Below, piece by piece: positions 1-11,389 of a stretch of 64,000 nt of DNA. The notes below the pieces were generated by a model that ran no database searches, was not told where the DNA came from, and was given only the letters and a program-made list of their open reading frames with translations. The position numbers and the translations under genes were made by a program. Positions within the stretch are counted from its first letter, which is position 1. The number at the start of each line of letters is the position of its first letter. The DNA is from Ichthyophis bannanicus (lineage: Eukaryota; Chordata; Amphibia; Gymnophiona; Ichthyophiidae), in the NCBI GenBank assembly GCA_033557465.1, contig CM066031.1:1674004800-1674068799 (forward strand), in the 5' to 3' direction.

Positions 1-275
1 ATGAGAGGAAATAGGTTGTTCATTGAGAGGCTTGAGGGACGCTGCAATAGCACTCAAATGGACTCTTACTGAATTTGTTTTCAGACCTGCATGGGATAGA
101 TGCAGGAGATACTCTAGTACAGAATTCAGAGGTATTGCAAGAGGGTTTAGACCCTTCTCTGAACACCAAATGGTAAATCTTTTCCATTTGAAAGCATAGG
201 AACGTCTAGTAGAAGGCTTTCTAGAGGCATGAATAACATCTCTGACTTGCTGAGAGAGATGAAAATCTTGAAGGT
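1..275 (-). pseudogene. Element A tyrosine recombinase, N-terminal fragment
   Basis: The nucleotide sequence runs parallel to the start of the YR genes of C (about 12110-12440) and N (about 53930-54270), including the region coding for the ASRKPSTRR-like and LEYLLHLSNAGLK-like stretches. The frame has stop codons and the catalytic part would lie beyond position 1. This is the core-binding portion of a DIRS YR, the enzyme that joins the circular cDNA to the chromosome. Confidence 0.6.
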
Positions 276-2190
276 CTAGGCCCTCAGCAACCAAGCCCTG
301 AGATGGAGCGACTGGGGGTTTGGGTGCCACAACGTTCCCTCTTCCTGGGACAGAAGGTCTGGTGCAGAGCCCAAGTACAGGGAAGGAGCTTGAGAGAGAT
401 GCAGAAGTAGAGGGTACCACACTTGGCGTGGCCAATGTGGTGCTATGAGGATCATGGTCCCTCGATCTCTCTGAAGCTTGAATAGTGTTTTGGGAATTAG
501 GGGAATTGGTGGAAAGGCATAAAGGAAGTCTTGACCCCAGTGAAGAAGGAAGGCATCCTTGGCCTGAACTCCCTGACACGGAATTCTGGAACAGAACCGG
601 GGAAGTTTGGCATTCCACGGACTTGCAAAGAGGTCTATGTCCGGGGTTCCCCAAATTCGAAAAATCCTGGTACCTGGTCCATGTGGAGGGACCACTCGTG
701 TGGAAGCAGAACTCGACTGTGTCTGTCCGCCCAAGAGTTTTGAACATCTGGAAGATATACTGCCAGAAGATGGATGTGCTGCTCTCTGGCGAAGGCCCAC
801 AGTCGCAAAGCTTCGTTGCAAAGTGACAGAGAGCCAGTCCCGCCCTGCTTGTTTATACAGAACATGGCTACTTGGTTGTCCGTATGGATGAGGACTGTCC
901 TGTAGCTGAGCAGGGAATGGAACACTCAGAGCTAAGAATATTGCTCTGAGTTCCAAGAGATTGATATGCAGAGAAGTCTCCTGTGGAGACCAGATGCCCT
1001 GGGTGGAGAGATCTTGCAGATGAGCTCCCCAACCCATTGGAGAAGCATCTGTTCTCAGAGTTGCTTGGGGTAGCGACTGCTGAAAAGGGGACCCCAGCAA
1101 CAGATTTGGAGGGGACTTCCACCACTGGAGAGACCAAAATAGGCGACTGGAGTTTGCTATTTTGTCTGACAGGCAACCTGATGCCCGAGTCCATTGGGTG
1201 GACAAAGTCCATTGAGCTGCGAGCATATGGAACCACATGCACGGTGGATGCCATGTGGCCTAATAATTGTAACATTTCTCGAGCAGTTAAATGGGACTTT
1301 AACTGTATCTGGGAGGCTAACTGCACCAAGTATAGGCAACGGGCCTGAGGAAGATAGGCCCTTGCAGTTGTGGTATCCAGCAAGGCCCCTATAAACTCCA
1401 GAGACTGAGTAGGGGTGAGATGGGATTTTGGGATATTTATTACCAGTCCCAAATACTGAAGGACACGCATTGTGCAGGTTAGACAAATCTGGGCCTCTGA
1501 CTGGGATGGAGCTCGAATGAGCCAGTCATCCAGATATGGGACAACGAATATTCCTAGAGTGCGTAGAAATGCAGTTACTACTGCCATGCATTTCGTGAAT
1601 ACCCTTGGTGCAGAGGCCAGACCGAAAGGAAGCAGCCTGTATTGGTAGTGCTTTCCTTGAAAAAGGAATCGAAGGAACCTTCTGTGTGTTGGATGGATGA
1701 GGACATGGGTGTACGCATCCTTGAGATCTAGAGAACAAAGCCAGTCCTGACTCTGAAGGTATGGCAGCAGAGTACCGAGAGAAATCATCTTGAATTTCTC
1801 TTTGAATTAGAAACTTGTTCAATTCTCTGAGATCTAATATGGGTCTGTAGCCCCCTGTTTTCTTTGGAATAAGAAAATAAGGGGAGTAGAACCCTGAGCC
1901 CTGTTGAAGAAGAGGTACTTCTTCTATTGCCCCTTGGGCAAGAAGGGTAGCAATCTCCTGACCCAGAAGGTTGAGGAGAGATGTTGGAGAATTGAACTGT
2001 TTCACCATGGTGAGGGGAGGAAGGTTTAAGAAATGAAGCTTGTACCCTTCCCTTATAATGGAGAGGGTCCATTGCTCTGCTGTGATTTGCTCCCATCTGG
2101 GAGCAAAGTAAGCCAACCTTCCTGGAATGGTGAGGGGCTCTGGTTCTTCCAGAGCTAGAAAGGCTAAGTTCTCTAGTTGCAAGTCAAAGG
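276..2190 (-). pseudogene. Element A reverse transcriptase-RNase H-Dam-like polyprotein, frameshifted
   Basis: Pieces in different frames give a full domain order. The RT N-terminus (FYSPYFLIPKKTGGYRPILD) lies near 1800-1950. RT palm motifs follow in the 868-1788 frame: LDLKDAY, LPFGLASAPRVF and the catalytic YLDD. RNase H has TDASPMGWGAH, LLELRAI, TDNQVAMF and the ADR-type final motif. A Dam-like region has DIDLFASPWNAKLPRF, YAFPP and ILIAPHWP. At least four frameshifts (near 1795, 1220, 925 and 640) make it a pseudogene. Domain identities rest on motif recognition. Confidence 0.82.
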
Positions 2191-2399
2191 CCCTGAGGAG
2201 GCTGAGGCTGCTGGGCCGTGGGAGGCCTGGCAGCCTTTGACTTGGCCTGTTTAGGTGGTTGCTGACGCTTTGCAGCAAAACGACCTGCAGAAGATGCCTG
2301 CTGACCATAAGCAGGATAGCACAGTTACTTACCTGTAACAGGTGATCTCTGGGAACAGCAGGAATGAGTCTTCACATATGGGGACTCCCAAGCTAAGAT

Positions 2400-4855
2400 G
2401 CCTGGAGCCCTAGCATGTTGGAGATTGAAACATGCTACACCTCATATGGCCAGGCATCCTGAGGATGGAGGGAAGGAGTTGAAAAAGAGAGGAGCTGTAG
2501 AAAACAGCTAACCTAAGATAGGACTACAGGCAAGGAGTCCTTGTATGTATGATAATTATCATGAAATATATTGAAATGAACAATCGCAATATGGACCTCA
2601 CCTACTGGATTGCAGGAAGTAGAGAGGCTGATGGAGTCTACTGGAGATCCAGTAGAGGAATCTTCAAGGTGACCTCACTGAAGGTCAAAATCTGGAAGTG
2701 ACAGGTGACCCCAGGATTCAACTGGGGTAGTACAAAAACGGTAGGTCTTTGGTGGGAAGCTTTATGGAAAAAGCTGAAAACTCTTTTGGCTACAGAGTTA
2801 CTCACAGTTAGGAGCAAAAGAGGAAGACTGACCGATTTGGACAAACTGGCCTAGTCCTTGAGGGAAGAAGGGGTATGGAAAAAACCCCGTATTCCCAAAG
2901 AAAGGACAGATGTCTGAGGAGTTGAAACCTCAGATCTACTGAAGATCCACCATGTCTTTCCTAACTGGTGAGAGGTAGGAAGATATTGGAGCATGGAGCT
3001 TCAGGGATACCTAAACCTAGGGTTATGGTAGGAGCTGTCAGTACCACAGCAGTGGTTGTGTGCATAATACCCCAAACATACTGTGGAACAGTATGAAGAT
3101 GTGCAAAGCCCACTGTCTGGAACATATAGGACGGTAAAACCTTTATGAGCCTAGACAGTTAGAGAGATAAGTATGTAAATACATATCTAGCTATAACGAA
3201 GCATCTCGACAGATACACATATATATAGATAGATATATATATGTGTGTATATATATATATACGTGTATATATATATGTCTATAGTGAGATTTAGAGGGGA
3301 ATAACATATGCACACACAGCTGACAGACATATATATCTATAGAGATGCATATAGATATATATACATATATGAATATATAGGTCTAAAGATAAATGTCTGC
3401 AATTAAGCAGACAGAGATATGCCTATAGAACATTCACATGGGAGATGTGAAGAGGAAAGATTCATCCAATAACAAGAAGGTGTAACCTACTTGAAAAGAT
3501 ATATAGAGAATCTATTCCCCCTGGTTATGATGGTGCAGGAATGCTATCCAGTGAAATAACCAGGATGGTTGCGTGAAAAAACAGAGGATAATATCAGTCT
3601 GTAAACAGCAAGTCCTGAGTTCTGCAGAACCCTAGCATGGTAAATGGACAGAAAAAGCATAGAATGAGATACCAGGTTGACCCACTTGAGGGACAAAAAA
3701 GGGGTATCGTGTTTTTTAGTTAAAATATGTGCTGTCCATGAAGGATTAGGATACCATGAGGACAAGCTGCAAGGAAAAAGAGAGCATATTCCTTATAGGA
3801 ATTGGACAACTCTTTAGACTTTCACGTAGAGAAGGCTTATGTCCTTTGTTTGAAAAGGAGATAGTAGGGTGTGAAGAACCCCCACAGTCATGGGACATGA
3901 CTGAGGAAGCCTTTTTCAGCCATATAGGATAGTTATTAGAGAAAAAAAACCACGCTCTCTAGCAAGGGCCCATAGTGGAAAGCTTCTCTGTAGGATTGCA
4001 GAGAGCATTATGCAGGAGAATTGAGAGATAGAACTGGCTGTTGGAAGAAACCAGCAGCCAGGTCAACTATGCTGCCAAACCCAAGGGATTGGAGGTGGCA
4101 AGAATAGAAGATAGTGTGATAAGCCTGTAGTGATAAGGATTATCCAAGAAGATGTAACACTGTCTTGGAATCACTACTAAGGCGAGACAGAAGTAATGGA
4201 GGACAAGACTGGAAACTTGTGGAAAGGTACCAGTAGTCCAATCACTAGAACTCCTGCATGGGTAGCTGCTGAATAAGACAGCAGAAAGAATCTTTCTGTG
4301 TAAAACAGAAAGAACAGACAGAACAAGAAAATCTGTGTCCCTGTCTGATGAGCTGCCCAGGCAAAAAGGAGGGAGTTTACTCAAGAGAAAAAACTCCACA
4401 CTGGAAAGGAAAGAAAGACTAGAAAGGCTAAAGAAGTCCTCCAGTGGTATGGTACCACTCTTACAGGGGAGAAACCTGGATAAGAGGGTAGAGAAATAAA
4501 AGCTGAAGGGTGACTTACTATAGGGTAAGTCTGTGGAGGAAAAAATTCATGTTGGTACAGAAAAACTATCATGTGACAGTTGTAAAACCTCTCTTCTTGG
4601 TAGGAAGGAGAATTCTGTAACCCATAGACATGAATATCCTGACAGCTCAGCATATCTAAGAGTAACTGGATCCATGTGTAGAGTTTTTAATGAGAAAACA
4701 GTGAAAAACGTCTGTTGAGAAGAAGTCAACTGTAGGTTGTAAACCCCAAGAGGCAGAAAAAGGATTAATCAGAAACCCTATGGTTGCCGGGTTTGTTTAG
4801 CCTGGTGAGAGTTTGTATTTTTCAGACCAGGACGATGCCTCCCCTGTTTGGGAAC
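2400..4855. other. Non-coding interior of element B
   Basis: No convincing coding sequence on either strand; only short chance ORFs. It contains the AT/GT dinucleotide tract at 3200-3390. It does not resemble the RT-YR portion of the other elements. Its origin is unknown to me; it may be a captured host segment or very decayed element sequence. Confidence 0.5.
3200..3390. repeat. AT/GT-rich dinucleotide repeat
   Basis: Interrupted runs of ATATAT with TGTGTG and GTATAT units across about 190 bp, inside the non-coding part of B. Confidence 0.85.
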
Positions 4856-4859
4856 ATCT

Positions 4860-6778
4860 GTATGGTGGGCAGGAGAAGAAGAAAACCTTCTCCTCCTAGG
4901 GAAAGAAGGTTTGGTAGGGCATTTCCTACCTACTGGGGAAGGAGAAGGCTTAGGATAGCCTTCAGAAAGAGGGAAGTCAGTGAACCACTAAGCAACCTGA
5001 TGTAAAGACTCCTTATTGAAGAGATTTTCTCCAGTGCAAGGAGTATTACCCAGTCTTTGTAGTGCCCATTTGTTTAAGTATGAAGCTTGGAGCCAGGCTC
5101 TACGTCGTGCCCCTATAGCTATAGCAGAAGTTCTGCTAATAGACTCAAATGAGTCTAGGGAAGCACGAGTAAGAAACCAAGAGATATTTTGAAGATGACT
5201 AAGTAGTAAGGAATAGTCTGCAGTCTTGGGCTCTGAAAGAAAAGGAGCCAAAAGATATAATTTCTTTGTGAGCTCCTGAAGAGATAGACTCATATAAAAA
5301 ATATGAAAGAATTCTTGCTGACAACATGGATGTCTGGAAGGTTTGACATCCAAAGGCATCTAGTGTCCTAGACTCACGACCTGGTGGGTAAGAAGAGTGC
5401 TTTTTCTTACTTTTCACCTTCCTCATTGCTGATTCCACTACAATGGAATGATGAGGAAGTTGAGTCTTTTGAAACCCTAAAAAGGGGGGCACTTGATACA
5501 GAAGATCAGTTGCTCTAGAAGGTGGGGGTACCCTTAAAAGTGCTTCCCACATTCTTAGAAGAAGATCCCGCAAGAAATAGAGCCTTGTGTGGGATCATGG
5601 CCAGGGATAGGAATGGAAAGGAATCTTGCCATATCCAAGAGGAAATCCTAAAAAGGACCTCCACAGAGAACCTTCCCAGGACAGGATAGATCTGAAGAAC
5701 TAGCCTGGGCACCGGAGAATCTACCTGAGTATATAGGAAGATAAGATCCTGCATGGTGCAAAAAAGGATCCTTAAGGGATGGATGCTGGTACTGGAGGTC
5801 AGGACCTGTGACAGTCAGTACTGCATCGTCCATGCCAGGTATTGACTCCAGACTTGGTATAGAAAGGAGCGACCCTGGTGAAAGAAGCATGGAAGGAGCT
5901 GGCCCCGATGCTACTGTGGATACCGGTACCGATACCGGTAGCGCTGTCGGAATCGAAGGCGACACCGACACCGGAGCAGTCTTCGGTGTCAGCTAAATTG
6001 GTACCGAGGTAACCGAATGCCTTCAGTAATAATCCTCAGTACCTAGCGTCCGGTACCGATAGGTATCGGTACCGAGACGTGTCGGTACCCAGTCTTCCAG
6101 ACTAGAGATCGATTCCAGACTCGGCATTGAGGGGAGCGAGTCTATCGATGCGTGTCTAGAGGGTACTGACTTCGGTGGTAGTATCGGCGTCGATGCCGAT
6201 ACTGGAAAGTCAATCTGGAACGTATCCACCGGTCCCGAAGGTACCAAGGAAGCCAGATGACGATACCTGGTGAGGAGTGTTAAGTCCAATACCAGTGCCG
6301 ATGCTGGGGTATCGGCACCGCTCGAAGCGGATGCCACCACCGAGCATGGCTCAGGTATGTTCTGTGAGGGGTGAGCCCCAGGAACAACCTGAAAAACCTC
6401 ATAGGCTTTGGAGACCGAAGACTCCCGCCGGGGTTTTGAAGCCAATGGACCCTCGAGGGCAAGGCCGGAGCCGTCTTCATGCCGTGCATGAGACCTACCA
6501 CTCGAGGGTTGGCTAGTCTTAACAGACTGTTTGTGGGTTACCTGATCCTGTGCAGAAGAAGAAATGCTCGGTGCCCTGACACTGGATGGGAACCTGGTAT
6601 CGAGAGAAACTCGATGTTGAAGATCTCTTCTCACAAAACTGTAGCCGGAGGGCTGCGGAGGAAAATGGTCAGGACCCAAACAGGTTAAACACCAGCTTTT
6701 GGAGTCTAAGAATAAAGCTGTACCGCCACAGCTTAAACATTTCTTAGAGAAAAAGGCTGGCGGTTCCATGAGGAACAC
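4860..6778 (-). pseudogene. Element B gag, frameshifted
   Basis: The N-terminus (about 6778-6700) is a degenerate version of the family zinc motif: KKCLSCGG and CLTCLGPDH remain, but the TDTHD segment has become LDSKS, losing a likely ligand. The middle (5650-6300) is rich in Ser/Pro and in GGTACC DNA motifs. The C-terminal half (4988-5573) keeps the conserved core: LPHHSIVVESAMRK, SRTSAIAIGARRRAWLQAS and CTGENLF. At least three frame changes separate these pieces. It is more diverged from A and C than they are from each other. Confidence 0.72.
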
Positions 6779-7136
6779 GGACAGGCCTAAAAGGCCTCAA
6801 ATTTAAGACAGAAGAAAAAATATACCCTGAAGGGAAAAATTTTCAGTAAAAAGAAAAAAGAAACACCGGCGGTACCGGTGGAGTCGGGGAGACAGCCGCG
6901 ACCACAAGAAATAAAATAAATTAAAAGAAGAATTTTCTGCTGTGACAGGAGGACGTCCTGCCGGCTCCGCGGAAAAATGAAAACTGAGGAGACAGTTGGA
7001 AAGGCGGGAAGGCAGCACGCAGGCGCTGAGGGATGCTCCCAAAAGCTTTCTGATTGGACGCTGGGGAGCGTTCCCGCGCAGGCTCCGTCGGTACCGACGT
7101 ACCCATATGTGAAGACTCATTCCTGCTTGTTCCTGG

Positions 7137-8845
7137 AAATAATATCTTCCCTTTTTAGAAAAAGGTGTCTTTTTGAACAATCTTTTCTTAACAGGAGCAG
7201 AGGTAGACTTTGAAAGTTGATCCAAAGCAGAGTTCTCGGCATCCATCTGAGTGGCCTTTGCTTGCCAATCCCTGCCAAAAAGGTTTTCACCTGTACAAGG
7301 AAGATTTCCCAGTTCATCTTGGACCCAGAGTTCCAAATCAGAGGCTTGTAACTAAGCAATTCTGTGTGCACCTATGGCAATAGCCGAGGCTCTGCTTACA
7401 CACTCAAAAGAGTCAAAGGCTGCACGGTTGGAAAATTTGGAAACATCTTGGGCATGTTTAAGCCAAGTGAGAAATTCCTGCCTTTTATCTTCTGAAATAA
7501 AAGGGGCTAAAGCCTGCAGATGATCTGTGACTTCTTTTAGAAACATCCCCATATAGAGACTATAGGAGTTGATTCTGGCAGCAAGCATATTAGCTTGGAA
7601 AACCCTTCGGCCAAAAGCATCAAGGGTCCTGCATTCACATCCTGGAGGATTAGATGAGTGTCTCTTTGCACTCTATATTTTCCTCATGGCAGACTCTACC
7701 ACAATAGAGTGGTGAGGAAGCTGAGACTTATGAAAGCCAGGACAAGGAGGGACACGGTACATGGTGTCTAACCTACGAGAATGAGGAGAGGTGGTAAGAG
7801 GAGTCTCCCACATGCTCAACATGAGATCATAGAGAATCTCATGAACTGGTAAGGTAGCTGCTTCTTTAGGAGCCTTAGGATATTGCAAAATATCTAATTG
7901 CTTGGCTCTAGCCTCTGACTCAGAGGTCACTGTAATGGAGAGGCCCCTAGCCACTTCCCTAATGAAGTCTTGAAAAGACAAGTCTTCTGGAGGAGACATT
8001 CTTCGTTGAGGAAGAAGTACCGGTGCCTCGACAGAAGCCTCCGACTCCATCAGAGTCTTCGGAGGAATCGACGTATCGCCTGTCTGGATGCTCCTGTAAA
8101 GCCCGATACGCGTACCGAGTGGGATTGACATCGGGAGTAAGCGGTACCGGTTCGGTACCGATGGGCATCATAGGACAGGGTACCGTTGCAGTCGACACCG
8201 AAGCCGATGTCGATGCAATCGGTACCAGCACTGGGAACGATGCCGGTGTCGGTACCGGCAACGGAGATTGTTGCGGTACCGGAGGCGTCAAAGCCTGCAT
8301 AAACGCTGTTAGGGTGCGCTGTATGGACAGAATCTTCTGATCCATCGACGCCACCAGAGTCTGGATGTCGGTACCAGTGGAGGCCACCGGTACCCCAGAA
8401 CACGGCAACAGGTGATCGGTCGAGGCCGAGCCATCGATGTCAACCTGTGATCCCATAGACAATGCTTTGAAAGCCAGAACTTCCCGCCGGGGTAATTTTG
8501 CCGGTGCGGATTCCTCGAGGACAAGCCCAGAGGCATCTCGATGCTTAGAGGGAGATTTGCCCTTCGAGGACCGGCTGGATTTATGTTTGGTTACCTGAGA
8601 TCCATGGGAGGAAGAAGCAGTCCTGGAAGACGTCGATGCCACCGAGGCTGCATCAGAGGGAAACAGGGTACTGAGCTTGGCTGCTCGGTTCTGCCGACCT
8701 CTTTTAGACATCATGGTACAGGACACACAATCCGTGATGGAATGGTCTGGAACAAACATTTTAGACACCAATCATGGGTGTCAGTGACAGAAATAGTACC
8801 ACCACATTTCGTGCACTTTTTGAACCCGGAAGCGGGCTTCTCCAT
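7137..8845 (-). pseudogene. Element A gag (5' part; a short 3' piece lies at 2190-2315)
   Basis: The start codon at about 8845 opens MEKPASGFKKCTKCGG, an N-terminal zinc-ribbon-like Cys/His motif shared with the Gag of C, D, G, L and N. A Ser/Lys-rich stretch follows, then the conserved C-terminal block (AIAIGAHR, then ENLFGRDWQ, about 7390-7270). The coding sequence is spread over at least four frames. The final part lies across element B at 2190-2315. The middle (8100-8400) is dense in GGTACC palindromes. Presumed role: particle or RNA-binding protein of the retroelement. Confidence 0.75.
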
Positions 8846-9039
8846 GAGGAGAAAAATGTTCAGGCCTAAGGCCCAAACTGAAAATGCACAGTTGAAGAAA
8901 GAAAAGCTATTTTTTTAAAGAAAGAAAAGAAAAGACCGGCGGTACTGGTCTGACGTCGAAGAAGGCAGACGCGACACAGAAAAATAAAGAAAAAAATAAA
9001 GAACTTCTTCTGCGGTGACAGGAACACGACCTGCTGGTT

Positions 9040-9216
9040 CCGCGGAAAAGAAGAACTGGAGAGAGACGGTTGGGAAAGGCGGGAAGGCAGCGGGCAGGCG
9101 ATGTGGGATGCTCCCAAAAGCTTTCTTACTGGACGCTGGGGAGCGTTTCCGTGCAGGCCCCATCGGTACCAACGATACCCATATGTGAAGACTCATTCCT
9201 GCTTGTTCCTGGAGAT
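9040..9216 (-). repeat. Element A 5' inverted terminal repeat
   Basis: About 175 bp closely matching the 5' ends of C (16195-16358) and N (58190-58379), and the reverse complement of the 3' ITRs at 10901-11097 and 52733-52925. The outer end is the reverse complement of CTGCTTGTTCCTGGAGAT. Confidence 0.75.
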
Positions 9217-9409
9217 AACGACCTGCTGGCTCCGCGGAAAACGAAGAACTGGAGAGGCAGTTGGGAAAGGCGGGAAGGCAGCACGCAAGCGCTGTGGGAT
9301 GCTCCCAAAAAGCTTTCTAATTGGACGCTGGGGAGCGTTCCCGCGTAGGCTCCGTTGGTACCGACGATACCCATATGTGAAGACTACATTCCTGCTTGTT
9401 CCTGGAGAT
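9217..9409 (-). mobile_element. 5' terminal fragment of DIRS-type element Q
   Basis: A second C/N-type 5' ITR lies directly beside the end of element A. It begins inside the ITR (AACGACCTGCTGGCTCCGCGG-like text, equivalent to about 58190 in N) and ends in the normal CTGCTTGTTCCTGGAGAT terminus. The simplest reading is that A inserted into the 5' leader of an older element Q, whose remainder lies left of the window. A tandem ITR duplication by unequal recombination is the alternative. Confidence 0.65.
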
Positions 9410-10430
9410 GACCAGGTGGTGGCCCGGCAGATGCCTGCCAGCGGAAGAGAGCGGAAATGAGCCACTGATGCCGTCATGGCCCTAAACCCGGTGGGCCGTA
9501 ACATGAACCAAAGGAAGCTTGGCTGCCCTGTATGCCCAGGCAATTCAGTCCACCACCCAGGTGAACAGCGTACGCTTGGAAACAGCCATCCCCAGCTTAC
9601 CAGGGTCGACGAATTCGAAGAGCTGAGAAGCCCTTCGATGGTTCTGCGTATGCTGAATATGGAAAGCCAACGCCCTCTTACAGTCCATGGTATGCAGTAG
9701 TGTCTCTGCCCGACTGGCATGCGGCCTGGGAAAGAAGGTAGGCAGCACCACCTCCTGATTGAGGTGGAACGATGAGACCACTTTCGGAAGGAAGTTTGGG
9801 TGTGTGCGGAGCACCACCCGGTTCCTATAGAACCTTGTATAAGGCCTGTTGGACACAAGGGCCAGAAGCTCACACACTCGCCGAGCCGACACGAGTGCCA
9901 CTAAGAAAACTACCTTCCAAGAAAGGCAGCGCAGATGGCAGGTTGTCATCGGCTCAAAAGGCGGCCGGGTAAGCTGCCCCAAAACCACATTCAAATCCCA
10001 CTCAGTCGCTGGAGGGCAGACTGGGGGCTTCAGCAGAAGTAAGCCTCTCAAGAACCTAGAAACCAGAGGATGCGCAGAGAGAGGCTTCCCTTCCACTGGG
10101 AAGTGGTGTGCAGCAAGGGCACTGAGGTGAACTCTGAGGGAGTAGGACTTAAGGCCCAAATCCGAAAGGTGGAGAAGATACTGTAGTACCACTGCAACCT
10201 GACAGGAGAAAGGATTCACTTTCTGCATTTTGCACCAAACCCCAAACCTACGCCACTTGAAGGCATAGGTCCGTCTAGTTGACAGCCTCCTTGAAGCCAG
10301 CAAGACCTCATCCACATTTTTAGGCAGGAGGAGTGGTGCGAGCACTACCCTTTCAGCAGCCATGCCATTAGGTTGAGGGAACTGAGAATGGGGTGCAGGA
10401 GAGGTCCCCCTTCCTGGGACAGGAGATTTG
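9410..10430 (-). pseudogene. Element D tyrosine recombinase, truncated before the catalytic tyrosine
   Basis: A long open frame (9545-10579) covers the start region (LLASRRLSTRRTYAFKWRRF), core-binding segment, box I (VSARRVCELLAL, with the catalytic Arg) and the KRTLFTWV segment. Codons further on (9410-9545) shift frame and stop within the ICRATTWSS motif, just before where the Tyr nucleophile would be. Compared with C, box II has decayed through frameshifts. The 5' end overlaps the Dam-like region of pol in another frame. Confidence 0.78.
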
Positions 10431-10900
10431 AGGAGAGCCCCAAGGGGATGGGGGCCTCCACTGCTAGCTGTAGTAGAAACGGAACCCAGAAATGCATCAG
10501 CAGCCACCCTGTGCGGGTGGGGCTGCCTGGAGCAGAAACGGGACAACTGGTGATTGAGCGGACTCGCAAACAAGTCCATTACTGGCCGTCCCCAGGTCTA
10601 AAAAAGCCAATGGACTACTCTCTTGTCCAGCTGCCACTCGTGGGGCTGCAGAATCCTGCTTAGTCTGTTGGCTAAGTAGTTGTCCTGGCATGGCAGATAA
10701 ACTGCCCTTAGATGAATGCCATGCCGGACTGCAAAAGAGCACAGATCCAGGGTTTCCTGACACAGTAGGCGGGACCATGTGCTGCCCTGCTTGTTCACAT
10801 AGAAAATGGCTACTTAGTTGTCTGCTTGTACCAAAACAGGTTGGTGAGCCAAAGTCTGACAGAAAACTCAGAGCCAGGCGGATAGCACGGAGTTCCAAGA
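10431..10900 (-). pseudogene. Element D RNase H end and deleted Dam-like domain
   Basis: RNase H residues are visible as LELRAIRLAL (about 10870-10900), YVNKQG-like MNKQGSTWSR (about 10770-10798) and LANRLSRILQPHEW (about 10620-10660). The Dam-like region keeps MDLFASPLNHQLSRFCSR. It lacks the YAFPP and LI.P.WP segment found in K and L, so the domain has an internal deletion. Several frames are involved. The upstream part of RNase H lies across element C at 16359-16584. Confidence 0.72.
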
Positions 10901-11097
10901 AAGCATAGTTACTCACCTGTAACAGGTGATCTCCAGGAACAGCAGGAATTTAGTCCTCACATATGGGTATCGTCGGTACCGACAGAGCCTGCACGGGAAC
11001 GTTCCCCAGCGTCCAAGTAGAAAGCTTTTGGGAGCATCCCACAGCGCCTGCATGCTGCCTTCCCGCCTTTCCCAACTGCCTCTCTCCAGTTGAGTTT
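10901..11097 (-). repeat. Element C 3' inverted terminal repeat
   Basis: On the plus strand it begins AAGCATAGTTACTCACCTG and contains the 15-bp palindrome CACCTGTAACAGGTG, then CTCCAGGAACAGCAGGAA and a GGTACC-centred palindrome near 10970. From about 10929 onward it is the reverse complement of the 5' ITR at 16195-16358. The outer 25-30 bp (with the palindrome) has no partner in the 5' ITR, like the asymmetric end extension known in DIRS-1. Confidence 0.85.
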
Positions 11098-11172
11098 TAA
11101 AGCCGAGACAAAGAGAGAGAGGGGGAAAAGGAAAGATATAGAGAGATACAACTCCTAGGGGAGGTGGGTGGG

Positions 11173-11273
11173 TTGTGAGGACTAAATTCCTGCTGTTCCC
11201 AGAGATCACCTGTTACAGGTGAATAACTATGCTATCTCCAGGAACAAGCAGGAATGTAGTCATCACATATGGG
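11173..11273 (-). repeat. Element C internal complementary region (ICR)
   Basis: Positions 11173-11233 are the reverse complement of the outer 3' end (10901-10970); 11234-11273 are the reverse complement of the outer 5' end (16319-16358). The two fuse at 11233/11234. This is the arrangement described for DIRS-1, where the ICR is thought to guide completion of both cDNA ends and circle formation. Confidence 0.85.
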
Positions 11274-11389
11274 GACTCCCTAGCTTTAGATGCCAGGGAG
11301 AGACCCCAGAAGTTGTGTGTCCCTGAGAAGGGCTCCACTTCTCCCCATGGATCTCTGGCATCCTACCAGGGATGGTGGGTAGGAGTTGA

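Larger units (their letters stand above)
2316..7136 (-). mobile_element. Non-autonomous DIRS-type element B, nested in gag of A
   Basis: Both boundaries are set by the host: A gag stops at 2315 and resumes at about 7137 with no loss. The left terminus (about 2317-2385) carries the subfamily end with the CACCTGTAACAGGTG-like palindrome; the right terminus ends in TTCCTGGAAA. B has a decayed gag (4860-6778) but no recognisable RT, RNase H or YR. In their place is about 2.4 kb of sequence without coding potential. The left end passes directly from ITR text to sequence that elsewhere lies after the ICR, which suggests an ITR-ICR recombination deletion. Confidence 0.75.
1..9216 (-). mobile_element. 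DIRS-type retrotransposon A (C/N subfamily), 3' end off window, split by element B
   Basis: Reading on the minus strand, the parts are 5' ITR and leader (about 9216-8846), gag (8845-7137, then 2315-2190), RT-RNase H-Dam-like (about 2190-276) and YR (275-1, cut by the window edge). Element B interrupts gag at 2316-7136. Gag text on the two sides of B joins without loss when compared with the uninterrupted gag of element C. The 5' terminus ends in the subfamily's end, the reverse complement of CTGCTTGTTCCTGGAGAT. Every reading frame is broken, so this is an old, inactive copy. Confidence 0.85.
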
